From assembly GCF_027594425.1 (NCBI RefSeq), contig NZ_CP115159.1:2999001-3063000 (forward strand): a stretch of 64,000 nucleotides of DNA, written 5' to 3'. This document shows, in pieces, positions 46,232 to 55,325 of this stretch; within the stretch, counting starts at the first letter, position 1, and every line of letters starts with the position of its first letter. This DNA comes from Zunongwangia sp. HGR-M22. GTDB taxonomy: Bacteria > Bacteroidota > Bacteroidia > Flavobacteriales > Flavobacteriaceae. The position numbers and the translations under genes were made by a program. Under the pieces are notes generated by a model. It was not told where the DNA came from. It searched no databases and saw only the letters and a list, made by a program, of their open reading frames with translations.

Positions 46232-47625
46232 TAGTTCAAAATATTTTTTATAGTTTCCCAAATCGCTAAAGAGGATGTTTTTGGATGTTTACCGGCCACA
46301 ACTGTAAACCAGTTTTTTGCCTGGGTTACAATAGGCTTAGGATTATCCATTAAATTTTCTAATGTAACTTGTAAACTTTCTTTTGAAGTTCCCCAGGCTA
46401 CTGCGTTTTTAGAAGGCATCGATCTAAAATGAACATAGTTATAATTCTGCCCGATATCTCGAATTCCGCTTTGCAGTTGCGGTTGTTCGTAATTTATATA
46501 GATACAAGGTTTATTATGAATTGCAAAATCGAAAACCATAGAAGAGCAAATATTCACTACAAGTTCTGCATACTCACAAACTGTTGATAATAATGAAAAA
46601 TCATGAGGTTCAGGAAGTATGGTATTCCATTGTTTCCCCATCGCTTTCCAGGCCGGTGCTATTTCTGTAATTTCCTTTTTGTATTTTTCTATAATTTCTT
46701 GATACCTCCCTGTATGGTCTACCGGTGCTTTCCTAAATATAATTCCTAAGTTATAACCTTCTTTATTAAGATTTTGTACTGCAATGGCTAAATCTTCTAA
46801 ATAATATTGATCTAGTGGAGATGTAGTTGTATCGTCTCCTGAGAAACAGATATATTTTTTTGCTTCATCTAATCCGTAATCTGCAAAAAATTTAGCTTTA
46901 GGTATAATTAAATCAGGATTAAAATGAGGCTCAAATTGAGGTGTTCCGGTAACAATAACCTGATGATCTTTTAGAAATGGATAATACTTCAGCATTTCAG
47001 CTTTCATCAAATCGCTCCAAACGAAATAATAATCGGTATCCACCACTAACATCGCTTTAGGTACATTATCCCAACTATAAATAAACGTAGCCGTGGGAAT
47101 TCCTAAATCTTTAGCCGCTAACAGAGCGCTAATGGCCTGGGTAGAACGCTGACTGGTGCATAATATTAAATCGGGTTTGTGCTTTTCCAGTTGCTTTTTG
47201 CAATATTCATATTTAGGATTTTGTCGTTCTAATTTATCAATACGTTTTTTAATTGCAGTTAATCCTTTTTCAGAATTATGTTTTGCAATTAAAAATCGAG
47301 TTAAAAAACTACGTGCAGCTTTCTTAAAATTGCTGTATTCAAAAGGGAATTTGTAGGTCTGATACACCGAATCATCAAACTCCTTATGCCATAAATTTAG
47401 TTCTATTCGCTTCCTTGCCCTAGAATAAACAGGCGTAAGCTTATGCACATTATTGGGGTCGATTTTAACCTCTTCTAGCCCCAATTGTTCTTTTAAAGGA
47501 AAAACACTGTTATTCCAATACACCACGTCCATGCCTAGTTCTTGGCCAAGGGTATTGAAATTGGTATACGCGAAATTCCGAAGCCCTACACCATCGGGAA
47601 GAAAAACAAAAACCTTTTTAGCCAT
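46231..47625 (-). CDS. GT-B-like glycan transferase, possibly CDP-glycerol/nonulosonate type
   Basis: 464 residues. It begins MAKKVFVFLPDGVGLRNFAYTNF and contains KPDLILCTSQRSTQAISALLAAKDLGIPT, FIYSWDNVPKAMLVVDTDYYFVWSDLMKAEML and a C-terminal half with CEYAELVVNICSSMVFDFAIHNKPCIYINYEQPQ. The layout of two Rossmann-like halves and the SS-V-FDFA-HNKP motif recalls CDP-glycerol glycerophosphotransferases and some 2-epimerase-fold transferases. It sits directly before a nonulosonate synthase and cytidylyltransferase, so it may be the transferase using the CMP-sugar, but that is inference. TAATG junctions on both sides. Confidence 0.5.
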   Translation of the reverse strand: MAKKVFVFLPDGVGLRNFAYTNFNTLGQELGMDVVYWNNSVFPLKEQLGLEEVKIDPNNVHKLTPVYSRARKRIELNLWHKEFDDSVYQTYKFPFEYSNFKKAARSFLTRFLIAKHNSEKGLTAIKKRIDKLERQNPKYEYCKKQLEKHKPDLILCTSQRSTQAISALLAAKDLGIPTATFIYSWDNVPKAMLVVDTDYYFVWSDLMKAEMLKYYPFLKDHQVIVTGTPQFEPHFNPDLIIPKAKFFADYGLDEAKKYICFSGDDTTTSPLDQYYLEDLAIAVQNLNKEGYNLGIIFRKAPVDHTGRYQEIIEKYKKEITEIAPAWKAMGKQWNTILPEPHDFSLLSTVCEYAELVVNICSSMVFDFAIHNKPCIYINYEQPQLQSGIRDIGQNYNYVHFRSMPSKNAVAWGTSKESLQVTLENLMDNPKPIVTQAKNWFTVVAGKHPKTSSLAIWETIKNILN

Positions 47626-48500
47626 TAATTTTTTCTGAATTTCAATTTTTCTCGTTGTACTTCTTCAATTTCTAAAATATCTTTCTCTTTGAACGTTAAG
47701 GAGTTATAAACCGCGCTTAAATCTCGTTTTAGCTTTCTCAGTCCCGAAGGTTCTAACGAAGCGGCATGATCTGTTCCTTTCCAGGTTCGATCTAACGTAT
47801 AATGACGTTCTACCACGTTAGCTCCTAAAGTAAAAGCCGCAACATCTACTGCAATTCCTAAATGATGGCCGGAAAACCCGATATGTTTTACTTTATCTTC
47901 ATAAAGTTGTTTCATTCTGGTGATTTCTAATAAACATACGTCTTCAAAAGGAACCGGATAACCCGATGTGCAATTGTAAATCACTAAATCTTTGTTTCTA
48001 CCCTTTTTAGTGAAAAAATCAACTAAATTTCCTATTTCGTTTTTAGTAGTCATTCCCGTAGAAATATGAATTTCGCCGGAATAATTTTCGCACAACCAAT
48101 TCAACATCTCATAATAATTATTACAAGCCGAAGGAATTTTTATAAACTTTGGCTGTAAACTGGCAATTTCTTTTGCTGAAGTTAGATCCCAAACTGAAGT
48201 GGAATACGTAATTTCCATTTCTTCACAAAAATCTTTTAACTCTTGATGCTGCGCTACCGTAAATTCTAAAAATTCACGATGTTCACCATACGTATCTCCA
48301 TACGCATTTACCGGATTGGGATGCGGTGCGTTATACTGACTTTCAGTTAGCAATTCTTTATTATTCCGTTTTTGAAATTTTACGGCATCTACTTTGCAAA
48401 ATATCTTAGCTACTTTAATTAGCTCTTTTGCAATATTTATATCGCCTTTATGGTTACAACCAATTTCGGCAATTACGTAAGGTTCTTTATATGTGTTCAA
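47625..48500 (-). CDS. N-acetylneuraminate synthase family protein (NeuB-like, lacks SAF domain)
   Basis: 291-residue TIM-barrel synthase that condenses phosphoenolpyruvate with a hexosamine-type aldehyde to a nine-carbon sugar acid. Motifs: VIAEIGCNHKGDI, DAVKFQKRNNKELLT, ISTGMTTKNEI, HIGFSGHHLGIAVDVAAFTLGANVVERHYTLDRTWKGTDHAASLEPSGL. NeuB proteins usually add a C-terminal SAF/antifreeze-like lid to about 350 residues; here it is missing. It starts with TTG at 48500 inside a 4-base overlap (TTGA) with the upstream fusion; a stop lies just upstream. Confidence 0.86.
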   Translation of the reverse strand: MNTYKEPYVIAEIGCNHKGDINIAKELIKVAKIFCKVDAVKFQKRNNKELLTESQYNAPHPNPVNAYGDTYGEHREFLEFTVAQHQELKDFCEEMEITYSTSVWDLTSAKEIASLQPKFIKIPSACNNYYEMLNWLCENYSGEIHISTGMTTKNEIGNLVDFFTKKGRNKDLVIYNCTSGYPVPFEDVCLLEITRMKQLYEDKVKHIGFSGHHLGIAVDVAAFTLGANVVERHYTLDRTWKGTDHAASLEPSGLRKLKRDLSAVYNSLTFKEKDILEIEEVQREKLKFRKN

Positions 48501-49651
48501 AATCTAGTATTGTATTTTTTTATGAATTGAGCTGCTTTGCGAATAGCTCCTTCTCCTGATTTTTTTGCCAAATTTATATCGGCAATTCGTTTAATTTCAT
48601 CCATAGCATTTGCGGGAGCAAAACTCCAACCTACACGGCACATATTAGCCATATCGTTCACGTCATCTCCTACGTACGCCAAACTGTTCATCTCTACATC
48701 ATTTTTCAAGCAATAATCTTGAAGCAATCCGAATTTATCTTTTGCTCCTAAAAATACTGTATCGATTTTGAGTTTTTTCATTCTGGCAGCAACCAAGGCA
48801 GAATTTTCTGAAGTCATTACCATAACTTTTACACCAAATTGTCGTAGAATTTCTAGTCCCATCCCATCACGCATATCAAAAGATTTAGCGAGTTCTCCGT
48901 TTTCAGAAAATAGTACTTTTCCATCGGTAAAAACCCCATCTACATCTAATACCAAATGGGTAATTTTAGTATTCTTTTTTTGCTGTTGTAAATTGGTTGC
49001 CAAAAGATTTTCAACAATATTCCAATCGGCTTCACTATCAATTTCAGTATAAGAAATTTCGGGCATTTCAAAAGGAACAATTGAGCCACTTATTCGATTT
49101 TGGCTAGTCTGAAGGGCTTTTTTTGTGGTACAATATACCGCTCCATTTTCAACTAGCAAGCCTTCGAAATCTTGCCTTCTTGGCCTATTTTTATAATCAT
49201 AATTGATAGATTCTCCATTATTATTCCAGATAAAACGATGGGTTTTCACTACGCTTAATGAAGAATCGGCTCCTTCTTCAATTTTTAAAAGACCTTCGTT
49301 AATATGCTCAGCTTTAGTAAATGGAGAGGTCGCTTGTAATAAACAGAATACATCAAAATCATAATCAACAGACTCACAATAGTCTAGCATTGCAATTTCT
49401 GTAGAAGCAGTATCGTTAGCCGTATTTTCGGGACGTAAAACTGCTTTCACTTTTGAAGACCACTTAAATTGATTTTCGATAAATTCAATAACTTCAGTAT
49501 CGTCAGTAAAAACAATTATCTCATCTAGTTTCGAAAAGATAGCTTCGGTTAAGACCCAGCAATACAATGGCCTACCTAGCATTTTACGTTTATTTTTACC
49601 AGGAATACCTTTAGAACCTTTCCGTAATGGAATAAAACCTACTGCCTTCAT
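48497..49651 (-). CDS. Acylneuraminate cytidylyltransferase fused to KdsC-like HAD phosphatase
   Basis: 384 residues in two domains. The N-terminal domain (about 1-220) activates a nonulosonate with CTP: IPLRKGSKGIPGKN, LLQATSPFTKAEHI and NGAVYCTTK. After a short linker (about 220-230) comes a HAD domain like KdsC: LVLDVDGVFTDGKV with D236 and D238, MTSENS and YVGDDVNDMANM. The fusion would dephosphorylate a nine-carbon sugar 9-phosphate and activate it, as in vertebrate CMAS and Bacteroides KDN pathways. It forms a coupled pair with the NeuB-like synthase. A 113-base spacer lies upstream. Confidence 0.88.
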   Translation of the reverse strand: MKAVGFIPLRKGSKGIPGKNKRKMLGRPLYCWVLTEAIFSKLDEIIVFTDDTEVIEFIENQFKWSSKVKAVLRPENTANDTASTEIAMLDYCESVDYDFDVFCLLQATSPFTKAEHINEGLLKIEEGADSSLSVVKTHRFIWNNNGESINYDYKNRPRRQDFEGLLVENGAVYCTTKKALQTSQNRISGSIVPFEMPEISYTEIDSEADWNIVENLLATNLQQQKKNTKITHLVLDVDGVFTDGKVLFSENGELAKSFDMRDGMGLEILRQFGVKVMVMTSENSALVAARMKKLKIDTVFLGAKDKFGLLQDYCLKNDVEMNSLAYVGDDVNDMANMCRVGWSFAPANAMDEIKRIADINLAKKSGEGAIRKAAQFIKKYNTRF

Positions 49652-49764
49652 TAATTTGTTAATTAAATGCTAATATACTATTTATAAATTCCTCATAAAT
49701 TAATTTCGATGAACGCTCAAATTATTCCATAATTGATCGGTTTTCGACGACGAGTAGTACTTTT

Positions 49765-50580
49765 TTATTTCTCAAAAGGACAAACTTCGATTAAACCTTC
49801 CTTGAGATTTTTCATTATTTGCGCATTCGGTAAGCTAGGATAATTGGTAAATAACATTTCTAATTCTGAAAATGTATACGGAGTTTGTCGAATTGCGGGT
49901 TTATAAAAAGGAATTTGAACGGATTCCATATAATCTTGATATTTAATATCGTCACCAAATACTTTATCTGAGAATTTTTGCCAAACTGCAGGTATTCCAT
50001 ACGCATGGCTCACAATAAGACCATGCAAAGAAGAGGATACAATACGCTCACAAGCTAATATTTCGCAAGTAGTTTTTTCAACATCATTGGTCATAAAATC
50101 TATCACAATTATGCATCGCACTCCTTCCAGTAATTTTTTAGCCGCTTTATAATCATTGTAATGTGGAATAATACCCAACGTATAGGCTTTAGGTATTTCA
50201 GGTGTATAAAAATCAGGCAGTAAAATGGCAGGATCGCCATATACTTCGGGAACCTGATAGCCTTTTTCTATTAAATATTTTCTTGTTTGTGGACCTCGTA
50301 CTGCTAAAAAAGTAGCCTCTTTTACCGGATGTGTTTTATTAATAATGCCACTCCCCCAGACAATACATTTTTCACTTACATGCGCTAAAACACTACCAAT
50401 AGTCACATATATGGGCGAAAATAAATTTTTATAACTATTTTTTTGAGGCCAGGCAAATTCAACCTTCTTTCCTGATATTTTTTCTACCAGATACTTCCCC
50501 AACATATCGCCATAATTCTCCTTAGCTTTATTTTGAATTTTACGCTCGTTCCACCAGAAAAGTCGGATTTTTTTTGGCAT
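49765..50580 (-). CDS. Polysaccharide pyruvyl transferase family protein (1)
   Basis: 271 residues in the polysaccharide pyruvyl transferase family (CsaB/WcaK type), which places a pyruvate ketal on sugars from phosphoenolpyruvate. Visible are NYGDMLGKYLVEKISG, IVWGSGIINKTHPVKEATFLAVRGPQTRKYLIEKGYQ, YGDPAILLPDFY and the C-terminal SSSLHGLIVSHAYGIPAVWQ loop. It has a second family member at 60637-61824. Start ATG at 50580, 3 bases from the fucosyltransferase-like gene. Some family members have other activities. Confidence 0.85.
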   Translation of the reverse strand: MPKKIRLFWWNERKIQNKAKENYGDMLGKYLVEKISGKKVEFAWPQKNSYKNLFSPIYVTIGSVLAHVSEKCIVWGSGIINKTHPVKEATFLAVRGPQTRKYLIEKGYQVPEVYGDPAILLPDFYTPEIPKAYTLGIIPHYNDYKAAKKLLEGVRCIIVIDFMTNDVEKTTCEILACERIVSSSLHGLIVSHAYGIPAVWQKFSDKVFGDDIKYQDYMESVQIPFYKPAIRQTPYTFSELEMLFTNYPSLPNAQIMKNLKEGLIEVCPFEK

Positions 50581-50582
50581 AA

Positions 50583-51533
50583 TTAGCTAGCTTTAATTGA
50601 ATGAATTTTTTCTACTATTTTTGTTAAAACCTCTTGCCTAAGCTGTAAACCAAACTCTTTTCCTTTTTCACAAATACTATTGTAGACTTCTAAGCATCTA
50701 TTCATTCTAAAAATAAATTCATCATTTTCCATTGACTTTATATACAGGAAAAGATCCTCAGGCGATTGAAATTCGCTATAATCTATAAAGCTCTTTTTTG
50801 GAAACAAGCTATAGGCATTTGTGTTCTTTGCATAGTAAATTGGTAAACAATAATTTTCGATACTATTCCATATTTTTTCAGTCATATAATTTGGGTAGGC
50901 CGTATTCTCAAAGCAAAGATTAAAATTGTAATCATTTAAAATTTCCTGTTTTCTAGTCCCCCAATTACCTTGTCTGGAATTTTCAATTGCAATATTATCT
51001 GGCCAGTCTTTCCCGTATACATCTAAAACATCTAATCTATTTCCAGCCAGAACAATTTCAGATCGCAAGGATATTAAGTCGATGTTCTTATTCTCGAACA
51101 TTAAAGCAGGTGTGTTTATACCTTTGTAATAAGACATCAATGCTGCTATTCTTCTGTTTTCTAATGAAAAATCCTTCTCTAAAAATTTCAGAGAATTTTT
51201 CATCATTTTCCCATGAAAAGATAAATTTTGAACAAAAACGTTTTTGGTGTATATATTCATGTGATGAACTTTGATAAAACCAAAATGCTTAATTACATCA
51301 GCAAAAGCTAAATCGAACCTTGGTTCATTAGTCCATAACAAAAATTTTACTCCAAAGAAGTATCTCTTATAAAATTTCTTTAGGTGAGTAATATTATCAC
51401 TTACTATAATATCGGCAGATTTGTGATTATCTACAATTTCTACATTATTACTTTGGAAAAATTCTAAATCCCCTTCTTCAAAATTATCAAAAGGAGTATA
51501 TGACATTTTAGATGCTTTAAATATTTTGATCAT
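50583..51533 (-). CDS. GT10 fucosyltransferase-like protein
   Basis: 316 residues. The C-terminal half contains the GT10 alpha-1,3-fucosyltransferase signature: FNLCFENTAYPNYMTEKIWNSIENYCLPIYYAKNTNAYSLFP, with FEN and TEKIW as key residues that bind GDP-fucose. The acceptor half includes NEPRFDLAFADVI. It could add fucose or a similar sugar to a GlcNAc-type acceptor. No GDP-fucose synthesis genes are in the window. It overlaps the upstream glycosyltransferase by 17 bases. Confidence 0.82.
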   Translation of the reverse strand: MIKIFKASKMSYTPFDNFEEGDLEFFQSNNVEIVDNHKSADIIVSDNITHLKKFYKRYFFGVKFLLWTNEPRFDLAFADVIKHFGFIKVHHMNIYTKNVFVQNLSFHGKMMKNSLKFLEKDFSLENRRIAALMSYYKGINTPALMFENKNIDLISLRSEIVLAGNRLDVLDVYGKDWPDNIAIENSRQGNWGTRKQEILNDYNFNLCFENTAYPNYMTEKIWNSIENYCLPIYYAKNTNAYSLFPKKSFIDYSEFQSPEDLFLYIKSMENDEFIFRMNRCLEVYNSICEKGKEFGLQLRQEVLTKIVEKIHSIKAS

Positions 51534-52662
51534 TATATACTTTTCTATAACTTTTTAAACAAAGCGTCTTAACTGTACTATATGAATATGCTTTTTTTAT
51601 TTCTGTATTAGTTTCTATTGAATAGGTTTTTAACGAAGTTGAAATTAAAACAATGATTTCCTTAATATCATTACAATCCGAAATCAACAATCCATTTTTA
51701 CCATGTTCAATAATTTCAGCACTTACACCTCCGGGATTGGACTGGATAGGAAATACGTCTAAACAAAAGGCTTCTAATAATGTGTTGGGCATTCCGTCAG
51801 AATTACTATTCCCAATATAGATTTTGGATTTACCCATTAGTTTTAAAACTTGTTGATGAGGTATTTTTCCTACTATTTCAAAGTTATTCCAATTGATTAA
51901 GTCTTTTTGGTTTACCCATTGAAAAACCACCGGATCGGCTCCAAAAACGATAATTTGATACGATTGAAGTTCTTCTTTTAATTTCAAAATAGCTTTCAAA
52001 ACCGGGATTGCTCTTCCCGACCTGCCTTGATAGCCTTTAATTAAAATTATATTTCTATCTTCTTTTGATTTTTTATAAGTGTTTATCTCTTCTAAATCAA
52101 ATCCGCCACCACCGGGAAACACTCCTAAAAACGTTCCGGTAAAACCATGCTTTTCGGCTATTGTACAATCTCGCTTACAATCGGTTATTAAATAATTTAC
52201 ACGCTTGAGCACTTCCTTTATATCCGCTAAATAATTGGCTTTATGTTGAAAATAAAAAAGATCGCTCCCCCAAGAGCTATAGATCCATTTTAAGCTCATA
52301 TGCTTTTGCATAACCGATAAAATTGGCGTACAGGACACATAAAGGGCAAAACTATGCACTAAGTCGGGTTGTATTTCAGTAATTATTCTTTCAAACTCAG
52401 AAGAAATGCGGCGTTCATTTATTTTTTGTAAGCAACGATATAGATTTGGAAGTTTCGATTTCAAAAAGATTCTACCCGGGAAATTCCATCGTAATTTCCA
52501 GTTAGTGATTTGATGTACCCAGCTTATACGTTCTACAAAATTCCCGGCTCCAGTAATATCAAACCAAAAAACTTCAAAATCACTATCTTTTAGCTGGTCC
52601 ACCCATCTAAAAAAATGCAAACTGGGCATCGCCACCATCAGAATTTTCTTTTTGTTAGGCAT
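51517..52662 (-). CDS. Glycosyltransferase family 4 protein
   Basis: 381 residues, GT-B. The N-terminal half has KKKILMVAMPSLHFFRWVDQL and LVHSFALYVSCTPILSVMQKH. The donor half has IILIKGYQGRSGRAIPVLKAIL, KIPHQQVLKLMGKSKIYIGNSNSDGMPNTLLEAFCLDVFPI (EX7E-type acidic pair at SDGMPNTLLEA) and VSAEIIEHGKNGLLI. It overlaps both neighbours, by 17 and 8 bases. Confidence 0.85.
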   Translation of the reverse strand: MPNKKKILMVAMPSLHFFRWVDQLKDSDFEVFWFDITGAGNFVERISWVHQITNWKLRWNFPGRIFLKSKLPNLYRCLQKINERRISSEFERIITEIQPDLVHSFALYVSCTPILSVMQKHMSLKWIYSSWGSDLFYFQHKANYLADIKEVLKRVNYLITDCKRDCTIAEKHGFTGTFLGVFPGGGGFDLEEINTYKKSKEDRNIILIKGYQGRSGRAIPVLKAILKLKEELQSYQIIVFGADPVVFQWVNQKDLINWNNFEIVGKIPHQQVLKLMGKSKIYIGNSNSDGMPNTLLEAFCLDVFPIQSNPGGVSAEIIEHGKNGLLISDCNDIKEIIVLISTSLKTYSIETNTEIKKAYSYSTVKTLCLKSYRKVYNDQNI

Positions 52663-53728
52663 CGGGTACTATTTTTAATAGTATTTCTTCATTTTCCCAA
52701 TCGATATTATAATGATAAAGGGCTAAGCGATGATGCTGAATTATTGCTTCTAAAAGTGTATTATTGACTCCTTCTAGCGAATACGTTTGTATATGTTTTT
52801 TGCCGCTAATTTTTTTTATCTGATTTTTTATTGATTTTGAACGAGTATCAATTTTAATTTTAATCTCAGAAGCTTCTTGGAGACAAGGAAAGATACCAAC
52901 AATAAAAGCATCAAATTGAAAACATTCAGAACTGATTTCGTATTTATGCATCGGCTTTTGTAAATCCTTCAATTTGGTTATATCAGGTATTTTACCCCAT
53001 TCAAATTCGCCATTGGCCTGGGTTGTTTTATGCTGATCTTGCAAAGTCATATACCGATGATTAATTTTTTCAAGATTGGTATGGAAAGGAAAATTACTTT
53101 TTTTACTTCGGTACTGTTTTGGGTGCCACTGATGTTTTACTAAAATTTCCTGATCATAAAAACGCACCGAATATCCCGCATTTTTTAAACGTAAATGAAC
53201 ATCGGTATCTTCTGCTCCCCATCCATGGTAAAACTCATCGTAACCATGTATTTTTTTTAATATTTGGGTTTGGTATAAAGTGATACCGGTAACCTCTTTA
53301 TTACTGTTAAAAGAGACCTTAGAATTTTCAAAACTTAGATTTTTCCCAGTGGTTTCCTGATTTAGAAATCCCGTCTTAAAATAAACAATCTCTTTTTCTT
53401 TAAAAAGCTGTTTTGATTTCTGAACGAAATTTGGATGAAATAATAAATCGATATCTGCAACACAAAAAAGCTTTGTGGTACACCTTTTTAAAGCGATATT
53501 TATCGCTCTGCTTTTATTCCATAACTGGCCATAAGCTGGTACAAAAATATAGTCTATAAAATTATAGTTTTTAATTTGCTGATCTAAAGCATTGGTAAAT
53601 TTGTCTGAACTTCCATAATTAATTAAAAAAACCTTGAAATCTTGATCGGTTTGATCTTGTAAAGATTTTAAACAACGTTTTACAATTTCTAATTCACGAT
53701 CACGATATGTTAAAACGAGGCTAAACAT
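52655..53728 (-). CDS. Galactosyltransferase-type (GT7-C-like) glycosyltransferase
   Basis: 357 residues. SLVLTYRDRELEIVKRCLKSLQDQ and LINYGSSD open a GT-A fold; ADIDLLF carries the DxD-like metal site at about 91-95, and HGYDEFYHGWGAEDTDVHLRLKNAG matches the C-terminal motif of the beta-1,4-galactosyltransferase family (WGxEDxD). The last ~110 residues form an additional uncharacterised domain. It starts 8 bases inside the upstream glycosyltransferase. Confidence 0.83.
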   Translation of the reverse strand: MFSLVLTYRDRELEIVKRCLKSLQDQTDQDFKVFLINYGSSDKFTNALDQQIKNYNFIDYIFVPAYGQLWNKSRAINIALKRCTTKLFCVADIDLLFHPNFVQKSKQLFKEKEIVYFKTGFLNQETTGKNLSFENSKVSFNSNKEVTGITLYQTQILKKIHGYDEFYHGWGAEDTDVHLRLKNAGYSVRFYDQEILVKHQWHPKQYRSKKSNFPFHTNLEKINHRYMTLQDQHKTTQANGEFEWGKIPDITKLKDLQKPMHKYEISSECFQFDAFIVGIFPCLQEASEIKIKIDTRSKSIKNQIKKISGKKHIQTYSLEGVNNTLLEAIIQHHRLALYHYNIDWENEEILLKIVPDA

Positions 53729-54635
53729 TAAAGGTCTTGATTAAAGAATAAAAATATAATTTTAAAAATTTCAAGTCCTTATTTATAAACAATAATTTAG
53801 AAAATTCTTGAAATCCTTTTATATAATCTTGCTCTCTATTATAGGCCAGAATTAGAGATTTTTTCTTTTTCACTATAGCTTTTTTAAAATAGCCATAAGA
53901 TTTTTCAAAATCGCAATCCTTACTCAAATTCTCTAAAATATAAATGTCGGTTTTAAATGTATTACTAAGCTTTTTCCTCAATTTAAAAGACTCTCCTATT
54001 TCCACTCTATACACCGCCAAATATTCATCTAAGAAAAAAATTTTACTATTCATATTAAGTGTATAGAGATATACAGGCCAATCTCCATAAGGTAGATTTG
54101 AGAACCAACTAGGTAAGTTTCTCAGCCTAGCCGAGTTTCTGAATAAAACGGTTACCGAGGGTATAAAATTAGTCATTACCAAATCCGAAAAGTCAAATGT
54201 AGTTTTATCGAAATTGGTTATTTTTGTACTTAATTTTCCTTTAGAATCTAATCGGTAGCATTTTCCAAATGTAATTGAGTAATCATCATTACGATCTAAA
54301 AAATCTACTTGCTTTTGCAATTTATAATAGTCGGTCCAATAATCATCTCCATCGCAAATCGCTACATATTTTCCGGTTAAATACTTAGCAGTTTCAATAA
54401 AATTCGCAATTAATCCAATATTTTTATCACGAGTTATTAGTTTAATTACATCGCCAAATTTTTCCTGATATGCTTTGCATATTTTTATCGTATCGTCTGT
54501 ACTTCCATCATCCCCAATAACCAATTGAAATTTAAAATTGGTTTTCTGCTTCAAAACACCTTCAATAGCTTGTGCCACCAAATTTTCCTGATTAAAGGTG
54601 AGCATAAAAATACTAACAGTAATCTCTGATGTCAT
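53721..54635 (-). CDS. Glycosyltransferase family 2 protein
   Basis: 304 residues, GT-A. The pattern TVSIFMLTFNQENLVAQAIEGVLKQ, VIGDDGSTDDTIKI (first acidic motif) and YVAICDGDDYWTDYYKLQKQVDFL (metal-binding DGDD) is standard. The C-terminal third is basic and lysine-rich and may lie on the membrane. The start codon shares one base with the upstream sulfotransferase stop (TAATG). Confidence 0.88.
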   Translation of the reverse strand: MTSEITVSIFMLTFNQENLVAQAIEGVLKQKTNFKFQLVIGDDGSTDDTIKICKAYQEKFGDVIKLITRDKNIGLIANFIETAKYLTGKYVAICDGDDYWTDYYKLQKQVDFLDRNDDYSITFGKCYRLDSKGKLSTKITNFDKTTFDFSDLVMTNFIPSVTVLFRNSARLRNLPSWFSNLPYGDWPVYLYTLNMNSKIFFLDEYLAVYRVEIGESFKLRKKLSNTFKTDIYILENLSKDCDFEKSYGYFKKAIVKKKKSLILAYNREQDYIKGFQEFSKLLFINKDLKFLKLYFYSLIKTFNV

Positions 54636-55318
54636 TAAAGATATTTATAGAGTTTCGATATGCCTTTTCTTTCATCTTCAAAAGAGTAATGAAGTAACTT
54701 TATATCTTGCTTAAATAATTCCTCTACGCGTCTTTTATTGGATTCCGTAAAAAATCTTGAATAATGTTTTCTTTTTTTATTACGTTTATTTAGATGCAAG
54801 GTAAAATCGCCTTCAATTTGTAATTGGTTCAATATAAATTTAAAATCACTGTCTATTGATTCGAAGCGTCCTACATGATTTAGTTGGTAATCTCCCTTTA
54901 CATCAAAAAATGAAGTTTGAGGATATAGATGATCTCCCCTAAACTTTAAGGTTCCTTTTTGAGTTAGCGTATCTTGAAATTCACCTTTTTGATCTAAATA
55001 TTCTTTTAAGCTTCCTTTTATGTTTTGATCCTTTTGAAGCCAGAAATAATCAGAAATTACCCGATCCCAAGGATTGCGAACAAATGTAAACTTATAATAA
55101 TCAGCCCACTGGTTTTCTGTAATCAACCCCTCTTCAACCAAAAATTTAGCAGAAGCGTGTTGTAGGAATGTTTTATGTTTGGGGCACCATCCATACAATA
55201 CATTGTAATTAGGCTTATTCCAAGCTATAGATTCATCTCCTAGTAAAAATTTAGTAATACTAATACCTGCACATTTAGGTATGTGAATAAAAATACATTT
55301 ATGTTTATGAGAAATCAT
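54635..55318 (-). CDS. Sulfotransferase family protein
   Basis: 227 residues with both PAPS-binding motifs: the 5'-phosphosulfate loop FIHIPKCAGISIT (about 10-22) and the 3'-phosphate site FTFVRNPWDRVISDYFW (77-93). A conserved H-x-P-Q type strand HLYPQTSFFD follows. It resembles the Sulfotransfer_2 group (chondroitin/heparan and bacterial glycan sulfotransferases). Within a glycan locus it probably sulfates a sugar hydroxyl, adding negative charge. Cysteine and PAPS synthesis genes are not nearby. Confidence 0.86.
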   Translation of the reverse strand: MISHKHKCIFIHIPKCAGISITKFLLGDESIAWNKPNYNVLYGWCPKHKTFLQHASAKFLVEEGLITENQWADYYKFTFVRNPWDRVISDYFWLQKDQNIKGSLKEYLDQKGEFQDTLTQKGTLKFRGDHLYPQTSFFDVKGDYQLNHVGRFESIDSDFKFILNQLQIEGDFTLHLNKRNKKRKHYSRFFTESNKRRVEELFKQDIKLLHYSFEDERKGISKLYKYL

Positions 55319-55325
55319 AATTTAC

